Source: Gnetum montanum (taxonomy: Eukaryota; Streptophyta; Gnetopsida; Gnetales; Gnetaceae). Taken from it: a stretch of DNA of 64,000 bases. The position numbers and the translations under genes were made by a program. Positions 23,230-34,152 of this stretch are shown here, piece after piece. How positions within the stretch are numbered: position 1 is the stretch's first letter; each line of letters opens with the position of its first letter. The DNA lies in NCBI GenBank assembly GCA_015680685.1, contig MNCI01036208.1, positions 15,190-79,189 on the forward strand, written 5' to 3'. The notes below the pieces were generated by a model. It made no database searches. It saw only the letters and a program-made list of their open reading frames with translations, and was not told the origin of the DNA.

Positions 23230-25223
23230 AACTTCTTTCCTACAATTTTCAATCATCTACAATGCTATGATCCATGACACTCATTATGATTGCACTAGGT
23301 ACCTAGATGAAAAGTTATATATCGAGTTGATCAACATAAATATTGTGGATGGTACAAGCTCCAAAAACTCCATTAATTTTTTCTACTACTATGGAATGTT
23401 ACATTGATTTAAGAAGTTGTTGGCTTATGGTACCCATGAAAGGTGAAAGGTGGTTAGTGAAGAAGATTTCTCTCATCCCATGGGCCATCATATGACAAAT
23501 ATTATGATGACTATTTTTACAATGCTAGGTGAACCCATGGAGGCAACATCATCACTATAGGAGGATGTAGCTGAGTCTTTCATTCTTGATAGTGTGACAC
23601 TTCCTAGAAAATGTTTAGTTTGGGAAAACCAGGTGAAAGAAATGGAGGTGATTAAAAATGTGCTTTGGGAATAGAAGATAAATTAATAGACATGTGATTT
23701 AGAGGAGGAGGAGTTAGAAGTAGAAGTGACCAAGGCAACAAAGTGATCCGATAAGTTAAAATATATTTATATCTTATCATCATTTATTATTACTTTAATA
23801 TAGTTATATTTTTATATTAGCTAGTTTTTTCTTGTTTGTTGGTAACTATATTTGTAGTAAAAGTACAAAAAAAAACCAAAAAGAGAAGCATTAGTTAAAG
23901 TAGAAAAGGAGAAGAGGAGAAAGAAGAAGAAAGAAACAAGAGCCTAAGACAAGAAAGAGAGGAGAGCACAAGAGAAGAAAAAGAGGAAAGAAGAATAATA
24001 ATAAAGGGCCTAAGAAGAACAAGAGATAAGGAAGAGAAAAGTAGCAAAAGCAACAATGAAGGAAGAGAATGTTGCCTTGGCTAATAAGTTATTCAAGGAA
24101 GCATTATACATTGTTTTGGAAGATGGTGGTAAGGCTTAAAATGTTTTAGTACTTTTATTCATTATTTTAAAAGTGTATCATTTGTTTTATTAATGATTAA
24201 TTAATTAATTTGTAGATCATGAACTAGATGACATTGATATGGATAAGATGCCCTTTTTATTTAGGATCATTGGGTTACCACCCTAGGAGAAGGAGATATC
24301 GGATGAAGCTAAGAGAAAATGGTTGGAGAAGACATTGAAGGAAAAGGGGCCACTATCCCATGGTAAGTTACTGGCTTATTTACAATCTTAGTTTTTATTT
24401 TTATTTTGTTAAACTTATCTATGATTTTTTTGTTTTTACTTTTTTTTATATTTGCATGTGTAGATCTTTTGAGCTTATTTAAGAGCACATCAATAAAGAG
24501 CAGTTAATTCGGGGTATGGTTGATGGGCTAATAGAGAAATTAAAGGCTATCTTAGTTAATGGTAATTTTTTTATATATGTGTCTATTTTTAAATTATTAT
24601 TATTCATGTTTATTTTATTTATATATATTTTTACTTATGTTAGTTGTTTTAAAATTACCTATCTTAATTTTATAGTTAGAGATATTATAATTAGATGTTT
24701 CAATGGATGTCTAGATTATAATGGATCAAAGAAAGTTATCCATCATAGATCATACCTTATAGCATCTTCATCATGATGATCTATATGTAAAAGAAAGGAT
24801 GAATTTTATAGCTCAGTATGGAACAAAGATGGTCTTACTTGTAGTGAAAAAATCAAATGCCATAATAGATCTAATATCAAAACTATTGATGATCATGGAG
24901 GAAAAGGAGAAAATGGCCTTTAAGATCAAGAAGTTGGAGGATGAGGTGGAGAGTTTAGAGGCTAATCTCCATGGTAGCACTATGATACATCATAATCATA
25001 AGTCTTCCTCTTGTTAGCATTTGAGAGATTCTTTGGATGTCATGATGATCATCCATATTGTTCAATAGGATAAACTATTAACCATGAATAATTTGAGTAA
25101 TAATTTGAGATATAGTTATTCTACATGGAAGCATTGGAGGAAGTAGCATAGAAGAAATAATTTATTTTAAAAGAAACATAATTATGTCCTTACAAAGAAA
25201 CTTAAAGAGTAGAGAATAGTAAG
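23230..25223 (+). pseudogene. Unknown coding-like block with apparent introns in gypsy1
   Basis: Occupies the place where gypsy pol should be. The first exon-like part (about 23230-23745) reads YLDEKLYIELIN, then HPMGHHMTNIMM, GEPMEATSS and EEEELEVEVTKATK. A purine-rich Lys/Glu/Arg tract (23870-24060) leads to NVALANKLFKEALYIVLEDG ending at 24128. GT-AG boundaries follow: 24129-24215, 24363-24463 and a donor at 24562. Exons between them read DHELDDIDMDKMPFLFRIIG and INKEQLIRGMVDGLIEKLKA. A last open stretch (24799-25017) is coiled-coil-like (KEKMAFKIKKLEDEVESLEA). Not recognised. It could be captured host exons or an element-specific gene; exon phases are not fully consistent, so it is decayed. 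Confidence 0.4.
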
Positions 25224-25228
25224 AAAAG
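25224..25228. repeat. Left TSD of TR-GAG element (AAAAG)
   Basis: AAAAG at 25224-25228 and 34148-34152, identical, directly outside the terminal TG and CA of the two LTRs. Confidence 0.85.
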
Positions 25229-26091
25229 TGATGAGTGGCTGGGTATCCCTACACTCAACCATACGAATACGAGCATTCATGCACAATCCAGTCAAACTCC
25301 ATAGACAAACTAATTGTGATATCTAAATAGTTACTCGTTGATCGCAATTCACTATCTTCCCACCTGGACTAATATTTGCTTTGTCACGTATGGTTTAGTC
25401 CAGAGTGAGGTGTATGATGTGGTCCTAAACTAGTGCTACTCCTAGAAGCAATGGAAAGTAACTTTGATTAAGCTGAGAGGGAATGGGAAAAGAGAATCTA
25501 AACTAGCCTAAGTGTGATGCAAATTCATCTTTAATCATCCGTACACAACTTGGACCTCATGTACTACTGCTAGGATTACCAAGTGCATGTCCTAGATATG
25601 CTACTGGGATACCAAGTAGTCACACTTAAATGCTCGTAATTAAGTCATACTCATTCTGCATTAACAACATGAAATGTAAATGACAAGAAAGTAAATATTA
25701 ACTAAAGAAAACAGTAAATAACAATTAACAATTAAATTAATTAAGAACTAAGTGGATGCTACAATGATGAAGTAATCTCGATCTTTATTACTGGTCATGT
25801 GCATGTTCATGTACATCACACTCGAATAAAGGTTTTGTACAATTACAATCATCACACTACGGGCATGCACTGGGGAAAAGGGTTGAGATGAACTAAAAAT
25901 GAATAAAATGACTCTACTTCTACACCTACTTACTTCCTTCTTGTGCATCCAAATGTGTATTTATAGGCTCACACAGGAACCATAATACTGTGTATCCGAT
26001 ATCGTTAGTTAAGTCACGATATCGCGTACCTGATATCGAGGGTTCAATATTGAGGGTCTGATATCAGAGCCTAACAAATCATGATTTATCA
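25229..26091 (-). repeat. TR-GAG 3' LTR
   Basis: 863 bases, TGATGAGTGG...GATTTATCA on the plus strand. U3 has four exact GATATC sites (25998, 26018, 26032, 26060) plus degenerate ones, followed in the minus sense by the TATA box GCCTATAAATA (25978-25968). Confidence 0.9.
25968..26066 (-). promoter_or_regulatory. LTR promoter with GATATC palindrome array
   Basis: Sites are embedded in longer palindromes such as CGATATCG (25997-26004, 26017-26024) and TGATATCA (26059-26066), spaced 14-28 bases, just upstream of the TATA box on the minus strand. In the other LTR most copies have decayed to GATATT; one (34116-34121) is intact. Confidence 0.7.
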
Positions 26092-26101
26092 TACCTCCAC
26101 G
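26092..26101 (-). promoter_or_regulatory. TR-GAG polypurine tract
   Basis: Minus strand GTGGAGGTA directly precedes the LTR start TGATAAATC. The first gypsy copy has ATGGAGATA at the same place (5781-5789). Confidence 0.6.
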
Positions 26102-26270
26102 ACTGAATGAAAACTCGTCCTTGAGTCGAACAAAATGAGAACAAGCCCAATTGATTACATAGTGGATAGGTATGGGATTATACTGACTAGGAATTTATTC
26201 ATGCCATAGTGGAGAATTGAATACAACAAAATTGGGACATGGACATAAAATTACAAAATTTTGTCAGAAC

Positions 26271-29061
26271 TCATGTGGTTCCAGGTGGTGGTGGTTCCTC
26301 CATAGGTTGCTTCCCCTTATCTTGTGCTCCATGTTTTGGAATTTGATGGCTCTAAATGAGTGCCTGGAGCTTTTCTTCTTCAATTCGGGGGTCCTATTCT
26401 ATCCACGCTAATGCTCCAATGTTTGATGGAGTCAGCACCTCCCATGGACATAGTAGTTGCGAAAACATTTGATTTGCTTTGACATACCAGGCCGCAAACA
26501 ACCATCATTCCTCCTCATAGACTCTATCTTTATCCTTGTATTCCTGGTAATTTGTAAGCTATCAAGCCAAGTTTTCCACAACATCTTTTTATTCCTCGTA
26601 GCTAGCCTTGACCACCTATAATTCAAAATTTTTTGCTTCTAGCTTCTATAAAATCTTCTTGGGCTTAGCAAATTTTGTCTCACATTTTACATAGGTGGTA
26701 GCTACCTGCTTCTCTAGCTCTGTTCTCAAGTGTCATATTGTTAACATGGCTAAATTGTCATACTACAAGTTTGTCAATTCCATGTACTCCATCAGATCTT
26801 ATATCTGCAGGTCCTAGCTTTGAAGCTCTACTTGGTGGGCGAATGCATATGTGTCCAATATGGCCTGCCAATCAACGTGTTGAGCATTGAAGGTGTTAAT
26901 GTGAGCCTTGTTCATATGGATCTCTTTTTCAATGACTTGCTTGTACATCCCCTTCTAGTCTCTAAAGTGTTCATTTAGCTTTTCATGTCACTTGGCCTTG
27001 TTTTTCCACACGATTATTTCAATGGCCATCTTTTGACGGATTGCGTGTACCTCCTCCATTGAGAGGGTTTGATTTTCTTTGGCCAAGTGATTCATGTCCT
27101 GGTTGACCGTGACCAACTATTCTCATAACTACTAAAAATTTTCTTCGAGAACATTCTTTTGTTTTTCCACAGAGGTCAACCAAATATTGTCTATGGCAAG
27201 TTGTTTATTCTCTTCTTGCAAGGCCTTAAGTGCTTTGGCATATGCATATGTCTATGCTTATGCCTTAGAAGCATCCCAATCAGCCTTCTCTTTCTCCTCC
27301 ATAACTCTTTTATTATCTATCATTAATTTATTAAGTTGCTCCATCCTAAAAGATTCTAACTAGTCTATGGAAATGAACCAAGATGGGTCCTGCTGTGCAG
27401 CTTGCAGGGTGACAAGCCTCTCTTGGAGTTTTTCCAACTCCACCTTTGCATGCTCAGCCCTGATCTCTACCATGACTAGCTTCTCCTTGGTGCAGATGAG
27501 GTATGATTGAGTTGCTGTAACATCTTACAGGATTTCAAACAAGGACATCATCACTTGTCCTATCTGCAGCAACTGATTGAAAACATCCTCATGCTCCATA
27601 GGAGGCATCGAGGAACCGGCCAAAGTTTGAGCATCACGTGCTCTTGTGAAATCCACCGGTGGCATAACAGGAACATTAAAGAACTCTTATGTAATCTGTA
27701 ACCACTTCTGTAGCTCCCGCTGCATCTTGGTGCTACATGACCACTACTGTGGCTCCTTCACCTATTTCCAATTGCACTTGGAAATATGCAGCATTCCCCG
27801 AGATCTATTGTGGCCAGTGTGTCTCCCCTCCTCCTATTTGGATGGACACTTTACCCCATGTGCAATCTATGGAAACCATGGATCATACAGTGTCATCTAT
27901 GACCCAAAATAAATTGGCATCATCACAACTTCCCCAACTGACCATCTTAGCGATGGCCCTGAGATGGCTCATCGAAAATCAATAATCCTACAGTGGTGGT
28001 GGTGGTTGGTCTCTCTAGCCTATGCTAGGCCCTGCTTCTTGCTATTAACTAGGCATTGTGCTTGGGAGTTGTCTAGGCCCTACAGTTTGAGTTTCAATGG
28101 GCCCCATCGTCTATTCTTGTTCCAGCTCCAGTGTCTCACCAACACATTTTCTTGGGGCTAGTGGCTTTAGCAATTTAGCGAATGAAGCATTTTGGGCTCT
28201 TTTGGGGACATCATTGATGTACCCCAAAATTCTAACATGTCAACATAGCTTCCTGATGAGAGAATGGAAGGGCAATGCAAACTTCTCTATCTTGAATTCC
28301 TCAAACTACCTCAGAATCTCCATAAGATATAGATGGGGTAGGTTAGCATTGACATTGCCCATCAATATAGCACGTCCTCTAGCCACATGAGTGGAGAATT
28401 TGTTCAATCCTTCCATGGGGAAGATGTGATAAGTACCAATCTTGAAATAGATCCTCTCTTCTAGTGTCAACTCTCCATACACCTTGTCTTCCTTTCCATA
28501 CGTCCTTTTCAACCAAATTTTCCACGCATCAGCATTGGAACAAGTGGGTAGGTGAGGAACTTTTGGCCTTGTATTTAGAAGATTCAACACTTATGAAATG
28601 GCCTTGGCAGAAAAATATATAGAAACACCACCAATATCAACTATGGTGCCTTCTTCTTTATTGTGCCAAAATTGGTACATCTCTCCTAAGTACCAAGCAC
28701 CACTTTCAAAGAGGATGGGACATAATGGAGACCCTTTGAGTTGGTCCCTAACTTCTTCAAGAGTGAAATCTGTGAAAGGTCCAAAGTTGAGTTCCACGAT
28801 CATGGTCACTGATGTGAACCTTTCATGGATTTCTTGAACACATTCTAGAGACAACATGAGATGTTATCCCTGTTCAGGTGCTTGAGCGGCTCCTCCTTCA
28901 GCCTATCCTGACTGTATAGTAACAAGAGGCTCTTGATGGATGCTGAATGACTATGCCTCCTATTCTACATGTCCTTTGAGAGAATCCTATCCTCTACCTC
29001 TCCTTGGTCATTTAGATGCACCTTAAGAGGGTCCTCCTTGCTGTCCACACTTAGGGGCCAT
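26271..29061 (-). pseudogene. TR-GAG ORF2, decayed
   Basis: ATG at 29061-29059 directly follows a TTGCAG splice-acceptor-like hexamer; the natural stop is TGA at 26273-26271, about 930 codons. N-terminus is basic (PRRGRG, possible nuclear signal). The long open parts are 28857-28591 (EFxxxF-like NFGPFTDFTLEEVRDQL; WYLGEMYQFW; VDIGGVSIYFSAKAISQVL with its Gln now a stop) and 28590-28306 (NADAWKIWLKRTYG; ERIYFKIGTYHIFPMEGL; ARGRAILMGNVNANLPHLY). This order resembles the 'putative plant transposon protein' domain of Athila-type elements. The C-terminal half is K/E/Q-rich, probably coiled coil, ending in YVKANQMFSQLLCPWEVL and a PPPP tail. Early stops are 4 TAG, 2 TAA and 1 TGA. Function unknown. 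Confidence 0.7.
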
Positions 29062-29563
29062 CTGCAATCACACGGGGCTGACTATTAGTAAGGTTACTCA
29101 CAAAATTTAACTTATACCCTTACTTCTTGTCTTAAATGAATTTGTTTCTTGTTTCATGTGATCCAAGGTTAGGAAATTTCATGAAAATTTCCCCTAAAAG
29201 TTTTCATATTAGGCCCAATTTGATTAGGTGGCTCCAAAAATTAATTCTCATGGTATGAGTGAAGAGATAAAGTTGATTTGGCAATGTGTTTAGCATTTTT
29301 ATGGTCATTTACCCTTTATAGTATCCTTTGGGCGATGATGAATTTTGGAAAAATTATGCACAACTAAGGGTGTACCCTTCCCCCATGACTAAGCTGAACA
29401 CTTTGAGTTCAGATAGGTTTGATCGAAATGGGAATCGAAGCGCTAGTAAGTAAGTTAGGAATGTTTGACTGACAGGCGTGCAAGTAGTAATTCGTGGAAG
29501 AAAATTTGAATAACTCCCCACGCATGAATAGTTGGAAATGATGTTGACATGCATGAGGGGGTC
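29062..29563 (-). promoter_or_regulatory. ORF2 leader with intron-like end
   Basis: Between the internal TATA box and the ORF2 ATG. On the minus strand it ends TTACTAATAG ... GTGATTGCAG|ATG: a CTAAT branch-point-like string about 30 bases before an AG that touches the start codon. The homologous sequence at 2871-2878 also has GATTGTAG. A spliced ORF2 mRNA, as known for env-like ORFs of some plant retrotransposons, would fit; the donor is not identified. Confidence 0.45.
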
Positions 29564-29665
29564 CATATATATAGGTTTTATTGACACGATATCGTGTACC
29601 CGATAGTGCAACCCCACTATCGTGTCTGACCCAATATCAGGTACTCGATATCACGGCTTATTGAA
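29564..29665 (-). promoter_or_regulatory. Internal promoter of TR-GAG ORF2
   Basis: In the minus sense GATATC at 29652-29647, degenerate GATATT/GATAGTG/ACTATCG half-sites, CGATATCG at 29594-29587, then the TATA box CCTATATATATGG (29575-29563). Same motif, order and close spacing as in the LTR U3. Promoter activity is inferred. Confidence 0.65.
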
Positions 29666-31069
29666 AATAAGGTACTTAGTAAAATTGATGAATTTTTGAA
29701 ATTATAAGTCCTAAAATGAAGGATTTGAGGTTAATTTAAGAGGTTCATGGTAACATGGAATAGACTAGAATGCACAAAAGGTATAATGGGGTAGAATCTA
29801 ACAATAAAATTGATGCATAGGATGAGGAGAAAGGACATGTATTAGTGTATAGGAATGTTTGAATCAAAGGGATGGTAAGGGAAAGAATAACATTGGCAAT
29901 ACAATACTCGGAGGGTATAAAATGATGTGGTTGTGTGCAACAAGTATAAATTACAAAATTCATACAAGTGGGTCCTCCCCAAAGTAGGTTCCAACCTATA
30001 ATGCCCTTGTGTAACCACCCTAAAGATGTCCGTAGGCACTAAAAGGATGAAATGTAATCCACACCAATTCCACAAAATACACATATCTAAATACCACCAT
30101 GATGAGATATGAATTCAATGTTACACAAGACACGAGTCACAATTATATGAACAATGAGAGGAGGCAAATTTTAGAAGGGATTGTAGAAATTGGGAATGAG
30201 GTAAGTAACCCCAGGGCACAATGAATCCTAAGTGTAGGGCATGATTAATGTGCCATTAGCCTATCGTTCCAAGACTAAGTCTCTTTCACCAATTAGTGAC
30301 ATCACATTGTTTCATCCACTAATGGACAACCATAAGAGAATCATGATAGCAAGGTGTATGATCACTTGTCATTTCATTCAAGGGAGGAGTGATTTCGAGT
30401 TTCTTTGCAGTGCTCATTTCTTGGTCTTTTCTCTTTTTTTTTCTTCTCTCTCTCTTCTTTTTTTTTCTGAATGCTTAATCCAGAGAAGCTACCTACCTTT
30501 AGGCATGGGTGCATGTCTTTCTAGTGGGACCCCCTAGAATAGCATTGGGTTTTCTTGATTAAGTGCCTTTATTACTCTTACTCCCATTTTTGTTAGATCT
30601 ACAAGGATCTTAGTACAACCAGGTTGCATGATAGCTGCTACAAATGTCACCAAAGAGAATCCACAAGTTCCTTTGATGTCAGACCCTAGCCATTCCTACT
30701 TAGTCCATCATTTTTTGCTCTAGGCATAATGAGCACCAAATTACTTTAAGTTTTTATGGTGACAAGAATATCATCGTATCCATAGTAGAACCTCTTATTA
30801 ATAGAATGGGTGGGTGGATGTGATGGGCTTACTATCCAAATAATTAGTTACCTGAGACTTGATAGCATAGAACGACACCTCAACCAACAAGCCACATGAG
30901 TGTTTTATTCATAAATGAGATTACCCATAAAAAGATAAAAAGATAAAATAATAAATAAAAAGATGAACCAACCAATAAAAAGATAAAACAAAAAATTAAA
31001 AGATGAAAAACTGGAAAATAAAAATTGTAAAATTAAAGAAAAGGAAAAAATATTTATTAATTCTGCTTG
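29666..31069. other. Non-coding spacer between gag and ORF2 promoter of TR-GAG
   Basis: Short minus-strand open frames (29745-30084) resemble nothing known and have no coding character. A pyrimidine tract of C and T lies at 30421-30470. At 30937-31045, just after the gag stop, plus-strand 'aaaaagata' units repeat at least six times. No pol motif is seen on either strand. Confidence 0.55.
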
Positions 31070-33160
31070 CTAGAATGGAGGATATCCCCCATAACTAAAT
31101 GGTTGAGCATGGCTAGAATTAATAAATGGAAGGTTAGGATCCATGCATGTTGGAAATATTGGGACCCAATCATATCCAACCCATTGGGTGTCTTTTGATC
31201 TGGTGGTTGGAATGTATCCAAACTGGGGTTCACACACTTGATTAAAGTAAGCATAGTGGGGCAAGTTATAAGATGTAGTCATGTGATAAGGAGTTGACCC
31301 ATTATGGCATTCTTGAGGATAAGATGGTATGCAAGGATCGGTATGTCTTCTTACATGGCTATATTCATTGGGTCGCATGGTAGTTGGAGTTTTGATTGAT
31401 GGCCCTGATAAGATAACACGAGGTAATGGGTTTGAGAAGAAGGATGCACCACAGTGTTGGACTTGTGCTAGGTTGGAGGATGCAGTGGTCTCAGAACTGT
31501 GCGGTCCCTTCCTATGGTCATGTCTAAAGATAGGATGCTTCTGGTGTTGTGGAGGGCCTCCACTACTGTTGATAGTAGCAGCACAAGTAATGTTTGTGGG
31601 TTGGTGCTATGGTGCAAAACCTCCTGGTACAATTGGTAGCAATGTAGAAGGAGGTGAAAGATGAGAATATTGAGGGTGAGGAAAAGTGTAAGGAACATGA
31701 GGTGTTGGTCTTGTTGGAGAGGACATGGGTTGATAGTACTTGGGAGAATGCTAACGATGTGATGATGTAGAGGATGTTGACCTAGTTGGGGAAATAGGAT
31801 GTTAAACCTAATAAGTGCTTGGGTTCGGATGGTATGAAAGGTGTGACTAGTTTGACAGTGGCCTCCCCCACAACTAGGGTCTCTGCCACTATGGTTGAAT
31901 ACAATATTTCTGTACAAATTCTGGGTGTAACACTACTCCCCAATGCTCATGTAAATGTGGCAAGACTAGGCATTGGATTTTGGGGTGATCGTACAAGCAA
32001 AAATTACATTGATACGTATGATTAGCAATTGAGTTCTTATCCTTATCCTCTTCAACCCTTCTTTTCAATTGTCTGGTGGTGTTCTGTCTTGTTTCATGGT
32101 TCGTCATGGTTCTACCTCTAATAATGTTGGTATATTCTCCACATCTTTCATGTACCCGTTTCATCATCTTATTGATCTTTGCCTCAATTTCATCTAGTGA
32201 TTATAGTATTGGCAAAGATGGTTCCACCTCCTTGAGATGAGTTGATTTTTCCTCTTCCTAATTATGGACCTTTTCTAGTTTGAGATGTTGGTCTTGTTGA
32301 GATTTTTCAACATTCTCCCATTTAGCCATTTCTCCTTCTTCTTTTACTACTTTCTTAATAAGCTCTTGGAATTGGTGGGTCCATAGCTCATATAGTTGAC
32401 TTGGGGCATACATCCCTAAGGTTTCCCTTATTTCATTACAGAGCCCATCTATGATATGGTGCATTAGCCTTTCCTCGGAGAACCCATGGCCTGGGTAGTT
32501 GTTTAGCAATGCATATTATCTTTCTAAGGCCATGTCCAAGGGCTCATGTTATGCTTGTTTCCACTCTTGGATTTGTCTCCTCAAGGCTGACACTCTTGCA
32601 TAGGTTTTATGTCTTTCATTAAACAGTTCTACCATTGTCAGCCAATGTTGAATTGATTTTGGTTTTACAGATCCATACCACAATTTTTCTTGGCCAACGA
32701 GTGTCAAAGGAAAGAGATTAAGTTTTTGCCATCCATTATCAATATTTTTCCATATGCAGGCATCATTGAAGGCTTATATATGATGTTGTGGATCCAAATC
32801 ATAGCCTCCTGAAAATTTGGGAAAGTTGTTTAAATCAAGCTTGGGTAAACAGCTTTCCTTACGATGCCTATGGGATATTCGAATAACCTCTTATATATGC
32901 ATTAGGCTCTTAGTGGCCAAAAAGGATTCATCGTCACTAGGTGGGTTATGAATTTGTGAGTTGGGATGATGTTGTCTTTGTTTATGTACATAGGAGACCC
33001 CTACATCTGATTGATTACTCCAAACTTTATTTTCATCATCATATAATTCATTAGTTCTCCAATGAATTTCCTTACTGGTTGTTTCATTATCATAGTCTTA
33101 TGAGAGGGAAATTGTGGTGAATTTATGTGTGATTTATTCGCAATTACTTTTTTCTGAAAG
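31070..33160 (-). pseudogene. gag: TR-GAG gag, decayed
   Basis: The Retrotrans_gag-like core is at about 32870-32400: LPKLDLNNFPKFSGGYD, LTLVGQEKLWYGSVKPKSIQ, FNERHKTYARVSALRRQI, LLNNYPGHGFSEERLMHHII, CNEIRETLGMYAPSQLYEL. A K/E-rich helix and KINKMMKRV follow, then one zinc knuckle, YQCNFCLYDHPKIQC (about 32014-31970), with CX2CX3HX4C spacing, one residue shorter than usual. The last ~230 codons are Pro/His/Ser/Thr-rich and end at the stop near 31070. Stops are moderate in number. Expected role: particle formation and RNA packaging. Any RT would have to come from another element. Confidence 0.75.
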
Positions 33161-33225
33161 ATATATCATCAAGGCTTTGTTACAGTGATCTTGGATGATG
33201 TAACTAATCTAAATAACTAGCATTG

Positions 33226-33243
33226 TCCCCAACAATGGCGCCA
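33226..33243 (-). promoter_or_regulatory. TR-GAG primer binding site (tRNA-Asp type)
   Basis: Minus strand TGGCGCCATTGTTGGGGA, one base from the LTR. The complement of the plant tRNA-Asp 3' end is TGGCGCCGTTGCCGGGGA; the three differences are transitions. This PBS is usual in Athila/Tat-lineage elements. Confidence 0.8.
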
Positions 33244-33244
33244 A

Positions 33245-34147
33245 TGATGAGTGGTTGGGTAGCCCTACACTCAACCATACGAATATGAGCATTCACGCAT
33301 GATCTGGTTGAACTTTGCAGACACACTAATTGTGGTATCTAAATAGTTACTTATTGATCGTAGTTCACTATCTTTCCACCTGGACTAGTATTTGCTTTGT
33401 CACATATGGGTTAGTCTAGACTGAGGTGTATGATGTGGTCCTAAACTAGTGTTACTCCTACAGGCAATGGAAAGTAACTTTGATTAAGCTGAGAGGGAAT
33501 GGGAGAAGAGAATCTAAGCTAGCCTAAATGTGATGAGCATCCATCCTTAATCATTCGTACACATCTTGGACCTCATGTACTACTACTGGGATTACCAAGT
33601 GCATGTCCTAGGTACGCTACTAGGATACCAGGTAGTCACACTTAAATGCTCGTGATTAAGTCATACTCATTTCACATTAACAGCATGAAATGTAAATGAT
33701 AAGAAAGTAAATATTGACTAAAGAAAATAGTAAATAATAATTAACAATTAAAGTAATTAAGAGCTAACTGGGTCCTGCAATGATGAAGTAATCTCGATCT
33801 TTATTACTGGTCATGTGCATNTTGGATCCTGCAATGATGAAGTAATCTCGATCTTTATTACTAGTCATGTGCATGTCCAAGTATGTCACACTCGAATAAA
33901 GGTTTTGTACAATTACAATCATCACAATGCAGGCATGCAATGGGGGAAAGGGTTGAGATGAACTAAAAATGAATAAAAAGACTCTACTTCTACACCTACT
34001 TACTTCCTTCATGTGCATATAAATGTGTATTTATAAGCTCACATAGGAACCACAATATTGTGTATCCAATATTGTTAGTTAGGTAACGATATTGCATACC
34101 TAATAGTGAGGGTCTGATATCAGAGCCTGAAAAATCATGGTTCATCA
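33245..34147 (-). repeat. TR-GAG 5' LTR
   Basis: Pair of 25229-26091. It has a single N at 33821, flanked by two near-identical ~52-base copies (33769-33820, 33822-33874) that occur once in the other LTR, so this part is probably an assembly artefact. Lacks one GATATC-containing stretch of the other LTR. Confidence 0.9.
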
Positions 34148-34152
34148 AAAAG
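34148..34152. repeat. Right TSD of TR-GAG element (AAAAG)
   Basis: Identical to 25224-25228; after it gypsy1 sequence resumes. Confidence 0.85.

Larger units (their letters stand above)
25229..34147 (-). mobile_element. TR-GAG: pol-less Athila/Tat-like gypsy element (gag + ORF2)
   Basis: Complete, 8.9 kb, bounded by LTRs 25229-26091 and 33245-34147 (both TGATGAG...ATCA on the plus strand) and perfect 5-bp TSDs. On the minus strand: 5' LTR, tRNA-Asp-type PBS (33243-33226), gag (33160-31070), spacer, internal promoter (29665-29564), ORF2 (29061-26271), PPT, 3' LTR. No protease, RT, RNase H or integrase is present. By eye the LTRs differ at roughly 5-10% of positions, unevenly. The 1-6360 region is probably a pol-bearing relative. 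Confidence 0.85.

Noticed and set aside
27507-28390. Several plus-strand open frames of 64-97 codons
   Set aside because: All lie opposite the well-supported minus-strand ORF2 of TR-GAG and match nothing.
31329-31664. 111-codon plus-strand open frame
   Set aside because: Antisense of the Pro/Ser/Thr-rich end of TR-GAG gag; no independent support.
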